In this document: positions 28,674 to 37,212 of the stretch, in pieces
Position numbering within the stretch: position 1 is the first letter of the stretch
How the letters are laid out: each line of letters opens with the position of its first letter
Source of the DNA: Deinococcus sonorensis KR-87
GTDB lineage: Bacteria; Deinococcota; Deinococci; Deinococcales; Deinococcaceae
Length of the DNA: 64,000 nucleotides
Direction: 5' to 3'
Assembly: GCF_040256395.1 (NCBI RefSeq)
Contig: NZ_CP158299.1
Coordinates: 340,001 to 404,000, forward strand
Notes under the pieces: generated by a model
The model's input: the letters and a program-made list of their open reading frames with translations, nothing else
Databases searched by the model: none
Told to the model about the DNA's origin: nothing
Translations under genes and position numbers: made by a program

Positions 28674-29939
28674 ATGATTCAGCTCAATACTGGCCAGAAA
28701 CTCAAGCTGACAGACCTCACCCCACGCCTTCAGCTCACGGTCCAGGTCAATGTGCAGCACCCGGACCTGGACCTCTCGGTGTTCGGGCTGGATGACCAGC
28801 GTCAGCTGCGCGACGACCGCTACTTCGTGTTCTTCAACCAGCCGGCCAGCCCGGAAGGCGCCCTGCGGATGAGCGGCTCAGCCACCGCGCGGACCTTCGA
28901 GGTGGACCTGAACGCCCTGCCGGCCAGCATCTCGCGGCTGATGTTCACCGCCACCAGCGACAGTCAGCCGGTGGCCGCGATGCAGGGCGGCGAGGTGACG
29001 CTGCTGGCCGGCGGGCAGCCGCTGGCCCGCTACCCGCTGGACCGCGCCGCGCTGGGGCAGCAGCGGGCCCTGATGCTGCTGGAACTGTACCGGCACCAGG
29101 GCGAGTGGCGCGTGTCGGCGGTGGGCCAGGGCTTTGACGGCGGCCTCAAGGCGCTGCTGGAGTACTTCGGCGGCGAGGCCGAGCCGGAGACGGCGCCTCC
29201 CCCACCCGTGGCCGCTGCGGCCGCCCCCGTGTCGCTGGTCAAGCAGCGGCAGGCGGTGCTGCTCCAGAAGGCCGAGGCCACCCCCGGCATGGTGAACCTG
29301 ATCAAGACGGCGGCGGTCAGCCTGGAGAAGCGCGGGCTGGGCGAGGCACGCTACCGGGTGAAGCTGGTGCTGGACATCAGCGCCTCCATGACCGACGAAT
29401 ACCGCAGTGGCGCGGTGGACGATCTGGTGCGCCGCGCCCTGGCGCTGGCCGCCCGCCTGGACGACGACGGTCAGGTGGACGTGTACCTGTTCGGCATCCG
29501 GCCGCAGCGGGCCGGGCAGGTGTCGCTGGAGAACGTGCAGGGCTTCGTGCCGGGGCTGCGCTTCAGCTTCGAGGGCGGCACCCACTACTCGCCGGTGATG
29601 CGGATGGTCCGCGAGGACAGCCGGACCGAGTCGAGCACCTATCCGGCGCTGGTGCTGTTCATCACCGACGGCGCCACCAGCAACCGCAAGGCCGCCGAGC
29701 AGGAGATGCGCGACGCCTCCCGCGAGCCGCTGTTCTGGAAGTTCATGGGCATCGAGCAGGGGCGGGTGGACTTCGAATTCCTGGAGAAGCTCGACGATCT
29801 GCCGGGCCGGGTGGTGGACAACGCCGACTTCTTCAAGGTAAAGAGCCCCATCCGCCTGCCGGACGCCGAGCTGTTCGAGCTGCTGGTCAACGAGCTGGAC
29901 AGCTGGGACCGCGACAGCCGCCGGGCCGGCCTGCGCTGA
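28674..29939 (+). CDS. TerD-fold plus vWA protein (TerF-like)
   Basis: 421 aa. The N-terminal ~170 residues are paralogous to the first domain of the preceding protein (GQKLKLTDLTPRLQLTV, SDDRYMVF-type segment RDDRYFVFFNQPASPEG). A short proline/alanine linker leads to a vWA domain with an intact MIDAS: D234-I-S236-A-S238-M, and later FEGGTHYSP and LFITDGATSN. The combination is known from TerF/TerY-type proteins, thought to dock Ter complexes through metal-dependent binding. 19 bp separate it from the next TerD gene. Confidence 0.85.
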   Translation: MIQLNTGQKLKLTDLTPRLQLTVQVNVQHPDLDLSVFGLDDQRQLRDDRYFVFFNQPASPEGALRMSGSATARTFEVDLNALPASISRLMFTATSDSQPVAAMQGGEVTLLAGGQPLARYPLDRAALGQQRALMLLELYRHQGEWRVSAVGQGFDGGLKALLEYFGGEAEPETAPPPPVAAAAAPVSLVKQRQAVLLQKAEATPGMVNLIKTAAVSLEKRGLGEARYRVKLVLDISASMTDEYRSGAVDDLVRRALALAARLDDDGQVDVYLFGIRPQRAGQVSLENVQGFVPGLRFSFEGGTHYSPVMRMVREDSRTESSTYPALVLFITDGATSNRKAAEQEMRDASREPLFWKFMGIEQGRVDFEFLEKLDDLPGRVVDNADFFKVKSPIRLPDAELFELLVNELDSWDRDSRRAGLR

Positions 29940-29957
29940 CCACAAAGGAGAGTATGT

Positions 29958-30545
29958 ATGGCACTCAGCCTCACCAAGAATCAGACCATCAGCCTGGAAA
30001 AGACCGTCGGCAGCCGCCTGGAGAGCGTGACTATGGGCCTGGGCTGGGACGTGGCCAAACCCAAGGGCTTTCTGGGCCGGCTGATGGGCGGCGGTCAGGA
30101 CAGCATTGACCTGGACGCCAGCGTGCTGCTGTTTGACGCCCAGGGCCAGCTGCAGGACCAGGTGTGGTTCCGGCAGCTGCAGAGCCGGGACGGCAGCATC
30201 CAGCACAGCGGCGACAACCGCACCGGGGCCGGCGACGGCGACGACGAGCAGATCCGGGTGAACCTCTCACGGCTGCCCGCCACCGTTCAGACGCTGGTCT
30301 TCACGGTCAACAGCTTCACCGGCCAGGACTTCAGCCGGGTGGAGAACGCCTACTGCCGGCTGATCAACGACAGGGGCGGCGCCGAGATCGCCCGTTACAA
30401 CCTGTCGAGCGGCGGAGCGCATACCGGGCAGATCATGGCCCGGCTGTACCGGCAGGGCGGCGACTGGCAGCTGCAGGCGCTGGGGCAGGTCAGCAGCGGC
30501 CGCACCTTTCAGGACATGATGGGCGACATCCGTCAGCACCTCTGA
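29958..30545 (+). CDS. TerD family stress protein 2 (TerZ/TerX-like)
   Basis: 195 aa TerD domain with an insertion after the WD segment (KPKGFLGRLMGGGQDSIDLDASVLL), typical of the TerZ/TerX branch. The calcium loop [19 protein letters not shown] is intact. It ends with an unusual tail (GRTFQDMMGDIRQHL) instead of the SYG ending. An AAAGGAGAG Shine-Dalgarno precedes the ATG. Confidence 0.88.
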   Translation: MALSLTKNQTISLEKTVGSRLESVTMGLGWDVAKPKGFLGRLMGGGQDSIDLDASVLLFDAQGQLQDQVWFRQLQSRDGSIQHSGDNRTGAGDGDDEQIRVNLSRLPATVQTLVFTVNSFTGQDFSRVENAYCRLINDRGGAEIARYNLSSGGAHTGQIMARLYRQGGDWQLQALGQVSSGRTFQDMMGDIRQHL

Positions 30546-30592
30546 GGCCGCCGCACCCCTGTATGGAGCGGCACTTCCGGCCAAGAATGGCT

Positions 30593-30598
30593 TAAGAT
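30593..30598 (+). promoter_or_regulatory. possible internal promoter before third TerD gene
   Basis: TAAGAT in the 111-bp gap upstream of the gene at 30657. It may drive this TerD and the TerC-like gene separately. No clear -35. Confidence 0.3.
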
Positions 30599-30656
30599 CC
30601 TAGGCAGCAACCCGCGGCCCGGTCACCCCGTACTTCTCTCTGGAGGCAACACCGAT

Positions 30657-31232
30657 ATGGCACTGACCCTACAAAAAGGCGGCAATCTCTCGCTCAGCAA
30701 GCAGGACCCCAACCTCAAGCGGCTGGTGGTGGGTCTGGGCTGGGACGCCCGCAGCACCGACGGCCAGGACTTCGATCTGGACGCCAGCGCCTTTCTGCTG
30801 AACAGTGCAGGCCGCACCCGCAGCGACGCCGACTTCATCTTCTACAACCAGCTCAAGAGCCTGGACGGCAGCGTGGAGCACACCGGCGACAACCGCACCG
30901 GGGCCGGCGACGGCGACGACGAGCAGATCAAGGTCGACCTGAGCCGCGTGCCGGCCGACGTGGACAAGGTGGCCATCACCGTGACCATCCACGACGCCGA
31001 CCAGCGCCGCCAGAACTTCGGGCAGGTGCACAACGCCTTCGTGCGGGTGGTCAACGAGGACACCGGCGCCGAGGTGGTGCGCTTCGATCTGGGTGAGGAC
31101 TTCAGCACCGAGACGGCCGTGATCTTCGCCGAGGTGTACCGCAACGCCGGCGAGTGGAAGTTCCGCGCGGTGGGCCAGGGCTACGCCGGCGGCCTCAAGG
31201 CGCTGTGCAACAGTTACGGCGTGATGATCTGA
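30657..31232 (+). CDS. TerD family stress protein 3 (TerD/TerE-like)
   Basis: 191 aa, closely similar to the protein at 26773: [55 protein letters not shown] calcium loop and [24 protein letters not shown] lies 10 nt before the ATG. The stop overlaps the ATG of the TerC-like gene (TGATG), coupling a calcium-binding TerD protein to the membrane partner. Confidence 0.92.
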   Translation: MALTLQKGGNLSLSKQDPNLKRLVVGLGWDARSTDGQDFDLDASAFLLNSAGRTRSDADFIFYNQLKSLDGSVEHTGDNRTGAGDGDDEQIKVDLSRVPADVDKVAITVTIHDADQRRQNFGQVHNAFVRVVNEDTGAEVVRFDLGEDFSTETAVIFAEVYRNAGEWKFRAVGQGYAGGLKALCNSYGVMI

Positions 31233-32299
31233 TGCAGAGCTTCACCCGCAATTTCGGCTTCGCGCTGATCGTTTCGCTGATCTGCATCGCCGTGGCCACC
31301 GTGGACGGCTACCTGCGCAGCGGCGGGGTGATCGGCGTGGCGCTCTCGGCGCTGACCATCGCCGTGCTGCTGGGCATTCTGGAGCTGAGCCTCAGCTTCG
31401 ACAACGCGGTGGTCAACGCCAGCGTGCTGCAGAACATGGACGCCAAGTGGCAGCGCCGCTTCCTGACCTGGGGCATCCTGATCGCCGTGTTCGGCATGCG
31501 CTTCATCTTCCCGATCGTGATCGTGTCGCTGACGGCCGGGCTCGGCTTCATCGAGGTGGTGCAGCAGGCCTTCAGCGAGCCGGAAACCTACGCCCGCAAC
31601 CTGGTCAACGCGCACGTGCCGATCAGCGCCTTTGGCGGCAGCTTCCTGATGCTGGTGTTCCTGAAGTACCTGATGGACCCGGAGAAGGAACTGCACTGGA
31701 TTGACCCGATCGAGCGGGTGTTCGCGCGGATCGGTCGGCTGGAGACCATTCAGGTGGTGATCACCGGCGTGGTGCTGCTGCTGGCCACCCACTTCCTGGT
31801 GCCGAAAGAGGAGCAGCTGACTGCGCTGACCGCCGGCGTGGTGGGCATCCTGGTGTACCTGCTGATGGACGCCATCTCCAACCTGTTCAACGTGGACAAC
31901 ATCGCGGCCAAGGCCAGCGCGGCCGGACTGGCCAGCTTCCTGTACCTGGAGGTGCTGGACGCCAGCTTCTCGCTGGACGGGGTGATCGGGGCCTTCGCGC
32001 TGACCAACGACATCGTGATCATCGCGGCGGGCCTGACCATCGGCGCCATCTTCGTGCGCTCGCTGACCGTGATGATGGTCAAGAGCGGCACACTGGAGGC
32101 CTACCGCTTCCTGGAACACGGCGCGCACTACGGCATCGGGGCGCTGGCCACCATCATGCTGCTGAGCATGAGCCCCAACATCCACATCCCGGAAGTGGTG
32201 ACCGGACTGATCGGCGCCGGCTTCATCGGCCTGGCTGTGTGGACCAGCCTGGTCGCCAACCGGCGTGAGGCCCACCAGAAACCCACCCAGCGCGTCTGA
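31232..32299 (+). CDS. TerC-like (DUF475) membrane protein
   Basis: 355 aa, about eight to nine predicted helices. Two acidic helix motifs, ILELSLSFDNAVVNA near residue 55 and LEVLDASFSLDGVIGAF near residue 240, mark the TerC/LysE-like fold, suggesting an internal repeat and a metal or ion path. The family is implicated in metal export (Mn, Ca) and tellurite resistance; here it is probably the membrane component for the TerD proteins. The ATG overlaps the TerD stop; the frame extends upstream only into that gene. Confidence 0.88.
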   Translation: MQSFTRNFGFALIVSLICIAVATVDGYLRSGGVIGVALSALTIAVLLGILELSLSFDNAVVNASVLQNMDAKWQRRFLTWGILIAVFGMRFIFPIVIVSLTAGLGFIEVVQQAFSEPETYARNLVNAHVPISAFGGSFLMLVFLKYLMDPEKELHWIDPIERVFARIGRLETIQVVITGVVLLLATHFLVPKEEQLTALTAGVVGILVYLLMDAISNLFNVDNIAAKASAAGLASFLYLEVLDASFSLDGVIGAFALTNDIVIIAAGLTIGAIFVRSLTVMMVKSGTLEAYRFLEHGAHYGIGALATIMLLSMSPNIHIPEVVTGLIGAGFIGLAVWTSLVANRREAHQKPTQRV

Positions 32300-32312
32300 G
32301 TGGGCCTGGACA

Positions 32313-32344
32313 GGCGGGGAGGGCCGGCAGCGGTTCTCCCCGCC
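32313..32344 (+). terminator. putative terminator after TerC-like gene
   Basis: Eight-base arms GGCGGGGA and TCCCCGCC with a 16-base loop, then GCCCGTTTCCCC. It separates the TerD/TerC arm from the biosynthetic arm, followed by a new -10-like hexamer. Confidence 0.5.
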
Positions 32345-32367
32345 GCCCGTTTCCCCACCCCTTCGCC

Positions 32368-32373
32368 TATGCT
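32368..32373 (+). promoter_or_regulatory. -10 hexamer, Ter-linked biosynthetic arm
   Basis: TATGCT 26 nt before the ATG at 32400 and downstream of a hairpin. It suggests the second arm is a separate transcription unit with a short leader. Confidence 0.4.
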
Positions 32374-32399
32374 GAGACTCCAGATGGCCGGAACCCTTC

Positions 32400-33146
32400 A
32401 TGACTGAACCGAACACCGATATCCGCCAGAAGGCCCGCCGGGTGCTGGGACTGTACCGGGGTGCCCAGGGCGGCGAGCGGCAGGCCGCGGCCGGCGCGCT
32501 GCGGCGGCTGCTGACCCAGCATGACCTCTACCTGGACCAGCTGGAACCGGGCCTGCCGCACAGCCAGGATCCGGCAGCCCTGGACAACTGGCGCGCCAGC
32601 CTGGGCCTGCTGGCCCAGCTGGGCACCCCCGACCAGGAGGCGGCCCTGTTGCAGCTGATCGAGGCCGAAGACCTGACGCCGCCGGAGCGGGCGCGGGTGC
32701 TGTCGCGCATCTCGGTGCCGCTGCTGGTGCAGAGCCGGGCGGTGGGCTGGGCGCATGAATCCGGCGACCCGGACATCGACGCGGCGCTGCTGACCCAGGC
32801 GGGCCGAGAGCTGGACCCGGCCGAGATCGAGCACGACGTGCTGCCGATCACCCAGAGCATCCGGCGGCTCGCGCTGCAGCACGCCTGGACGCTCAGCCGC
32901 CCGGAGCGGCACGTGCGGGCCAGCAGCCGGCTGGACGCCGAATTCATCGCCGGGGTGGTGGAGGGCCTGACCCGGCGGCGCCCCACCGTCCAGGACACGC
33001 CGGAGCACGCGGTGCTGGCCCGCTTGAGCCCCGGCGAACTCAGCCGGCTACGGACCGTGATGGCCCAGCGTCTGCCGCAGCTGGAGCAGCAGCTTTCAGA
33101 GGCGGCCCGGCGGCTGGGCCGCAGCGCCGGACAGGAGCCCATTTGA
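32400..33146 (+). CDS. Ter-linked protein of unknown function
   Basis: 248 aa, mostly helical, Leu/Ala/Arg-rich, no signal peptide or membrane helix and no motif I recognise. Sequence notes: QKARRVLGLYRGAQGGERQA at the start, a central DPDIDAALLTQAGRELDPAE and a basic C-terminal helix (LEQQLSEAARRLGRS). It leads the biosynthetic arm and overlaps the ATP-grasp TTG, so a partner or scaffold role for the pathway is plausible. No catalytic assignment is justified. Confidence 0.72.
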   Translation: MTEPNTDIRQKARRVLGLYRGAQGGERQAAAGALRRLLTQHDLYLDQLEPGLPHSQDPAALDNWRASLGLLAQLGTPDQEAALLQLIEAEDLTPPERARVLSRISVPLLVQSRAVGWAHESGDPDIDAALLTQAGRELDPAEIEHDVLPITQSIRRLALQHAWTLSRPERHVRASSRLDAEFIAGVVEGLTRRRPTVQDTPEHAVLARLSPGELSRLRTVMAQRLPQLEQQLSEAARRLGRSAGQEPI

Positions 33147-34228
33147 ACAGGCCGACCGTGTACTTCAACAAGAACTTCTCGGTGACCTCGGCGCAGATCC
33201 GGGCCATGCGGGAGGTGGGCCAGTTCGAGACGCTGGCCAGCCACTCGGACCCCAGCAACGTGATGCTGCATGCCGCCGACCACCAGCTGACCGAGCCGCG
33301 TGGCCTGCTGGGCGACGCCTACGCGGAGTGGCTGCTTGCTACCTGCCGGCAGCACCGCCCGGCGGTGTTCATCGTGGGCAAGGAGGCGGCGGCCGTGGCG
33401 CCGCGCCGCGCCGACTTCGAGCGGCTGGGGGTGCGGGTGGTGGTGGCGGCGAGCCGGGCGGTGCTGCGCGAACTGGACCACAAGGACGCCTTCCTGCGCG
33501 GCTGGGACTCCTCCATCCTGCCGATTCCCGCCTGGACCACCTTCCATGACCTCGCCACGTTCGACGCTGCTGTGGAACAGCTGCAGGCGCACCCGGACTG
33601 GGTGCCGGGCCAGACCCGGCTGTGCCTGAAACCGGCGCGCGGCATCTACGCCTCCGGGTTCCGGGTGCTGACCGAGGGCCGCGACCTGAAGAGCTTCCTG
33701 CAGGGCGAGCTGTACCAGATGAGTCACGCGGAGGCCCGGGTCATGTTCGCCCAGGCGGAGCAGGCCGGTGAGCGGCTGCCTACCATGCTGCTGATGCACA
33801 CCCTGGAAGGGGCCGAGCGCAGCGTGGACTGCGTGGCCTGGGAAGGAACGCTGGCGGCGGCGGTGGTGCGGCGCAAACCGGCGGGGCAGGGCGGCCAGCT
33901 GATCGAGGACCGCCCGGACCTGCTGGAGGCGGCCCGGGCGCTGGCGCAGCGTTACCGGATGAGCGGCGTCTTCAATTTCCAGACCAAGGACGACCGGCAG
34001 CGACGGCCCCACATGCTGGAGATCAATGCCCGCGCCTCGGGCGGCCTGCGCTACAGCATGGCGGCCGGCATCAACTTCGCCCAGCTCGCGGCCGAGCTGA
34101 GCCTGGGGCTGCTGCGCCCGGATCAGGCACCCCGCCCCACCACCGGGCTGGTGGTGGCCGAGGAGAAGAGCGCCTGGGTGGTCCGGGAAGCCGCCCCTTC
34201 CCTGCTGACCGGGGCGGCACAGCCATGA
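33143..34228 (+). CDS. ATP-grasp ligase of the Ter-linked pathway
   Basis: 361 aa. ATP-grasp enzymes join a carboxylate to an amine or thiol via an acyl-phosphate. The ATP-grasp core is visible as LCLKPARGIYASGFRVL, DCVAWEGTLAAAVVRRK and the metal-binding MLEINARASGGLRYS. The N-terminus (TVYFNKNFSVTSAQIRAMRE) is typical of the Ter-associated branch. TTG start, supported by AGGAG 6 nt upstream and by TTGA overlap with the previous gene; the next ATG is far downstream. The stop overlaps the phosphoribosyltransferase start. Confidence 0.85.
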   Translation: MNRPTVYFNKNFSVTSAQIRAMREVGQFETLASHSDPSNVMLHAADHQLTEPRGLLGDAYAEWLLATCRQHRPAVFIVGKEAAAVAPRRADFERLGVRVVVAASRAVLRELDHKDAFLRGWDSSILPIPAWTTFHDLATFDAAVEQLQAHPDWVPGQTRLCLKPARGIYASGFRVLTEGRDLKSFLQGELYQMSHAEARVMFAQAEQAGERLPTMLLMHTLEGAERSVDCVAWEGTLAAAVVRRKPAGQGGQLIEDRPDLLEAARALAQRYRMSGVFNFQTKDDRQRRPHMLEINARASGGLRYSMAAGINFAQLAAELSLGLLRPDQAPRPTTGLVVAEEKSAWVVREAAPSLLTGAAQP

Positions 34229-35382
34229 CAACTGCCGCCCCCCAGGTCCACCGGAAGCGGCTGGCCAGCGGCACCCTGACGCTGCAGATTGACCACACCC
34301 TGCTGCCGCTGGAACAGCTGCTCGGCTACGCCGTGCGCCAGAATCCGCGCCGGGGCTTTCTGTTCGTGAGCCGGGTGCTGGGCAAACACCTGCCGGTGTC
34401 GCCGCTGCGGATGGCCGAGGTGCACCGGCTGCTGGCCGACCAGCTGAGCCTGGACCTGCCGGGGCCAGTGCTGGCCATCGGGCTGGCCGAGACCGCCACC
34501 GGCCTGGGCGAGGGGGTGGCGCGCACGTGGCAGCAGCGCACTGGCCGGACGGACCTGACCTTCCTGCACAGCACCCGCTACCACCTCCAGGCGCCGCTGG
34601 CACTGCACTTTGAGGAACCGCACTCGCACGCCACCGCCCACCGGGTCTACCTGCCGGCCAGCCCGGAGGGCCAGCGGCACTTCCGGGAGGCCCGCACCCT
34701 GCTGCTGATTGACGACGAGGTGTCCACCGGCACCACCCTGCTGAATCTGGCCGCCGCCTACCTGCAGCTGAATCCGGCCGTGGCGCGGGTGGTGGTGGTC
34801 AGCCTGACCGACTGGTGTGGGGAACGGGGCCAGTTCGAGCGGCAGTTGGGGGTGCCGGTGCAGAGTGTCAGCCTTTTGCAGGGCACCCACCACTTCACGC
34901 CCGACCCCGGCTACCATCCGCCCGTCCTGCCGGCCGTGTCCGGCAACGGCCAGGACAAGACCAGCCTGCTGGCCCCGCACAGCGCCCGGTTGGGCCTGGA
35001 CGCCCGTGATACGCCGCTGATGCGGGCGGCGCAGACTCGGCTGGGGCAAGAGTTAAGTGGCCTTCCCTCCGGGAGTTCGGTACTGCTGCTCGGCAGCGGC
35101 GAGTTCCAGTACCTCCCGTTCTGGCTGGCCCATCAGCTGCAAGTCGCCTGCCCGCACCTCCGCCTGCTCACCTCGGCCACCACCCGCAGCCCCATCCTGC
35201 CGGGAGAGGCCATCGCGCACCGACTGGACTTTATGGACAACTATCAGGACGGCATTCCCAATTACCTCTACAACGTGGCGCCCGGCCAGTTCGCCCGGGT
35301 CTACGTGGCTCACGAGGGCGAGGCGGGCCCGGACCCGCAGCTGCTCGCCACCCTGAACGCCACCGCCCTGAGGCTGGCATGA
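34225..35382 (+). CDS. phosphoribosyltransferase-TRSP fusion
   Basis: 385 aa. The N-terminal ~220 residues are a phosphoribosyltransferase with the PRPP loop LLLIDDEVSTGTTLLNLAAA. The C-terminal ~160 residues match the TRSP domain (LLLGSGEFQYLPFWLA, TSATTRSPI, RLDFMDNYQDGIPNYLYN), which is found only next to this PRTase. In the published Ter-linked scheme it would couple a ribose phosphate to a base-like unit to give a nucleoside-like product. ATGA-type overlaps on both sides show tight co-translation. Confidence 0.85.
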   Translation: MTTAAPQVHRKRLASGTLTLQIDHTLLPLEQLLGYAVRQNPRRGFLFVSRVLGKHLPVSPLRMAEVHRLLADQLSLDLPGPVLAIGLAETATGLGEGVARTWQQRTGRTDLTFLHSTRYHLQAPLALHFEEPHSHATAHRVYLPASPEGQRHFREARTLLLIDDEVSTGTTLLNLAAAYLQLNPAVARVVVVSLTDWCGERGQFERQLGVPVQSVSLLQGTHHFTPDPGYHPPVLPAVSGNGQDKTSLLAPHSARLGLDARDTPLMRAAQTRLGQELSGLPSGSSVLLLGSGEFQYLPFWLAHQLQVACPHLRLLTSATTRSPILPGEAIAHRLDFMDNYQDGIPNYLYNVAPGQFARVYVAHEGEAGPDPQLLATLNATALRLA

Positions 35383-36164
35383 CCCGGGTGGTGGCGTTCT
35401 GCGATCTGGACGACACGCTGTTTTTCACCGGGCGGAAGCTGGAGGAGGCGCTGCGGGTGCGGGTGGCCACCGTGGACCGCAGCGGCGAGCCGCACAGCTA
35501 CATGAACCGCGCCCAGGTGTACCTGCTGGACCGGCTGCTGGAGGGCGCCACGCTGATTCCGGTGACCGGGCGCGACCCGGACGCCTACGGGCGGCTGCAG
35601 CTGCAGTTTGACAGCTGGGCCATCCTGGACCACGGGGCCACCGTGCTGCGGCCCGGCGGACGCCCGGACCAGGCCTGGAGCACTGTGATGGCCGAGGTGC
35701 TGGCCGAGCACACCGGGGCGCTGGAACTGGCGGCCCAGGCGGCGCGGCACATCAGCCAGCTGGGCAACCTGGACTGCGAGGTGCGGCTGCACCGCGTCTC
35801 CGGCGCCGAGGAGTTGCCGCTGATGGTGGTGATCAAGCATCCGTATGCCCTGCAGAGCAGCCTGGACAGCATGGCCGCTCAGCTGCGCGAGTGGCTGCAG
35901 GAGACCCGCATCGAGCTGCGCACCTTCGCCAACGGCAACAACCTGACCCTAATCGCGCCGGAGGTGAGCAAGGAGGCGGCGGTGCGCTACGTGCTGCAGG
36001 ACCTGCAGGAGCAGGCGGACGCGGAGGCCGAGACGCTGCTGACGCTGGGCCTGGGCGACAGCGTGGCGGACGTGCCGTTCATGGCGCTGTGCGACTTCGC
36101 GCTGACCCCCGGCCAGAGTCAGCTGATGCGGGCGGTGCAGGAGGCCGAGCTTGAGCAGCGGTAG
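35379..36164 (+). CDS. HAD-superfamily phosphatase of Ter-linked pathway
   Basis: 261 aa, Cof/sucrose-phosphatase-like HAD. Nucleophile D9 and acid D11 in FCDLDDTLFF, motif II VTGR, and the late GDSVADVPFMALCDFA. The insertion between motifs is a C2-type cap. Probably removes a phosphate from a pathway intermediate (inference from the adjoining PRTase). It starts by ATGA overlap with the PRTase; its last 14 bp overlap the TTG-started StiP-like gene. Confidence 0.85.
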   Translation: MTRVVAFCDLDDTLFFTGRKLEEALRVRVATVDRSGEPHSYMNRAQVYLLDRLLEGATLIPVTGRDPDAYGRLQLQFDSWAILDHGATVLRPGGRPDQAWSTVMAEVLAEHTGALELAAQAARHISQLGNLDCEVRLHRVSGAEELPLMVVIKHPYALQSSLDSMAAQLREWLQETRIELRTFANGNNLTLIAPEVSKEAAVRYVLQDLQEQADAEAETLLTLGLGDSVADVPFMALCDFALTPGQSQLMRAVQEAELEQR

Positions 36165-37212
36165 TGCCGCCGGGCCGGCGTGGGCCGTGGCCCCCTTCCC
36201 CACCAGCTACGCCCCCGATGACCTGACCCTGTGGCTGGCCCGTGCCGCCGCGCCCACCGTGACCCTGGCCGAGAAGGAAGCGCGGATCGGGGCGGGCGAG
36301 TCGTACGGACACTTCCTGACCCCAGAAGCCGCGCCCACCGCCCTGCAGCAGGCCACCTATCAGCAGACGCTGGACCGCAATGGCCCGGCCATCGCTGCCG
36401 ACCTGAAGGGCCTGGCCCGGCAGCTGGAGCAGCACGCCGGCGGGCATCCGCTGACGCTCGTATCGCTGGCCCGCGCCGGCTTTCCGGTGGGCATCCTGCT
36501 GCAGCGCGAGTTGCGGCGGCGAGGCCTGGAGACCGTTCACGGCGGCCTGAGCATCATCCGGGGCGTGGGGCTGGACCGCACGGCGCTGCAACAGCTCCTG
36601 CAGGCCCGGCCCGGCAGCCGGGTGGTGTTCGTGGACGGCTGGACCGGCAAGGGCAGCATCCGCACGACCCTTCGGCGCAGCCTGGACGGCAGCGGTGTGG
36701 CGCCCACCCTGGCGGCCCTGTATGACCCGGCCGGGGTGGCCGATCTGGCCGGCAGCCACCACGACCGGCTGCTGCCGCACGCGGTCCTGAACGCGACCGT
36801 CAGCGGCCTGCTGAGCCGCACCTTCCTGCGGCCGGACGGCACCCACGCCGCCGAGCGGCTGGATCACCTGGAGCCGTGGGACGTCAGCCGCACCTATGTG
36901 GACGCCCTGGACACGCGGGTGCAGCAGGCCGAAGCCAGCGCCGTGCCCGCCAACCGGCCGGTCCATGCCCCGGATCGCGCCGTGCAGCTGGCCCGCGCGC
37001 TGGGCTGTACCGACCCGCACCGCGCCAAGCCCTCGGTGGGCGAAGCCACCCGCGTGTTCCTGCGGCGGCGCCCGGCCCGGCTGGTGCTGCAGGCGCACAC
37101 CCCCGATACCCGGCACCTGAACGAGCTGGCTCAGCAGCACGGTGTGCCAGTCACGCTCTGCCCGGAGCTGCCCTACGCCACCATGGCGCTGATCGAAGGA
37201 GACGACGCATGA
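36151..37212 (+). CDS. StiP-like protein with PELOTA domain
   Basis: 353 aa. The N-terminal ~265 residues match the family annotated as cysteine protease Sti[59 protein letters not shown]. The last fold looks more like a phosphoribosyltransferase-type Rossmann domain than a protease. The C-terminal ~80 residues (RLVLQAHTPDTRHLNELAQQ) are PELOTA-like, an RNA-binding fold. TTG start, chosen because GGAGG is 7 nt upstream. The stop overlaps the next ATG. Confidence 0.8.
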   Translation: MSSGSAAGPAWAVAPFPTSYAPDDLTLWLARAAAPTVTLAEKEARIGAGESYGHFLTPEAAPTALQQATYQQTLDRNGPAIAADLKGLARQLEQHAGGHPLTLVSLARAGFPVGILLQRELRRRGLETVHGGLSIIRGVGLDRTALQQLLQARPGSRVVFVDGWTGKGSIRTTLRRSLDGSGVAPTLAALYDPAGVADLAGSHHDRLLPHAVLNATVSGLLSRTFLRPDGTHAAERLDHLEPWDVSRTYVDALDTRVQQAEASAVPANRPVHAPDRAVQLARALGCTDPHRAKPSVGEATRVFLRRRPARLVLQAHTPDTRHLNELAQQHGVPVTLCPELPYATMALIEGDDA

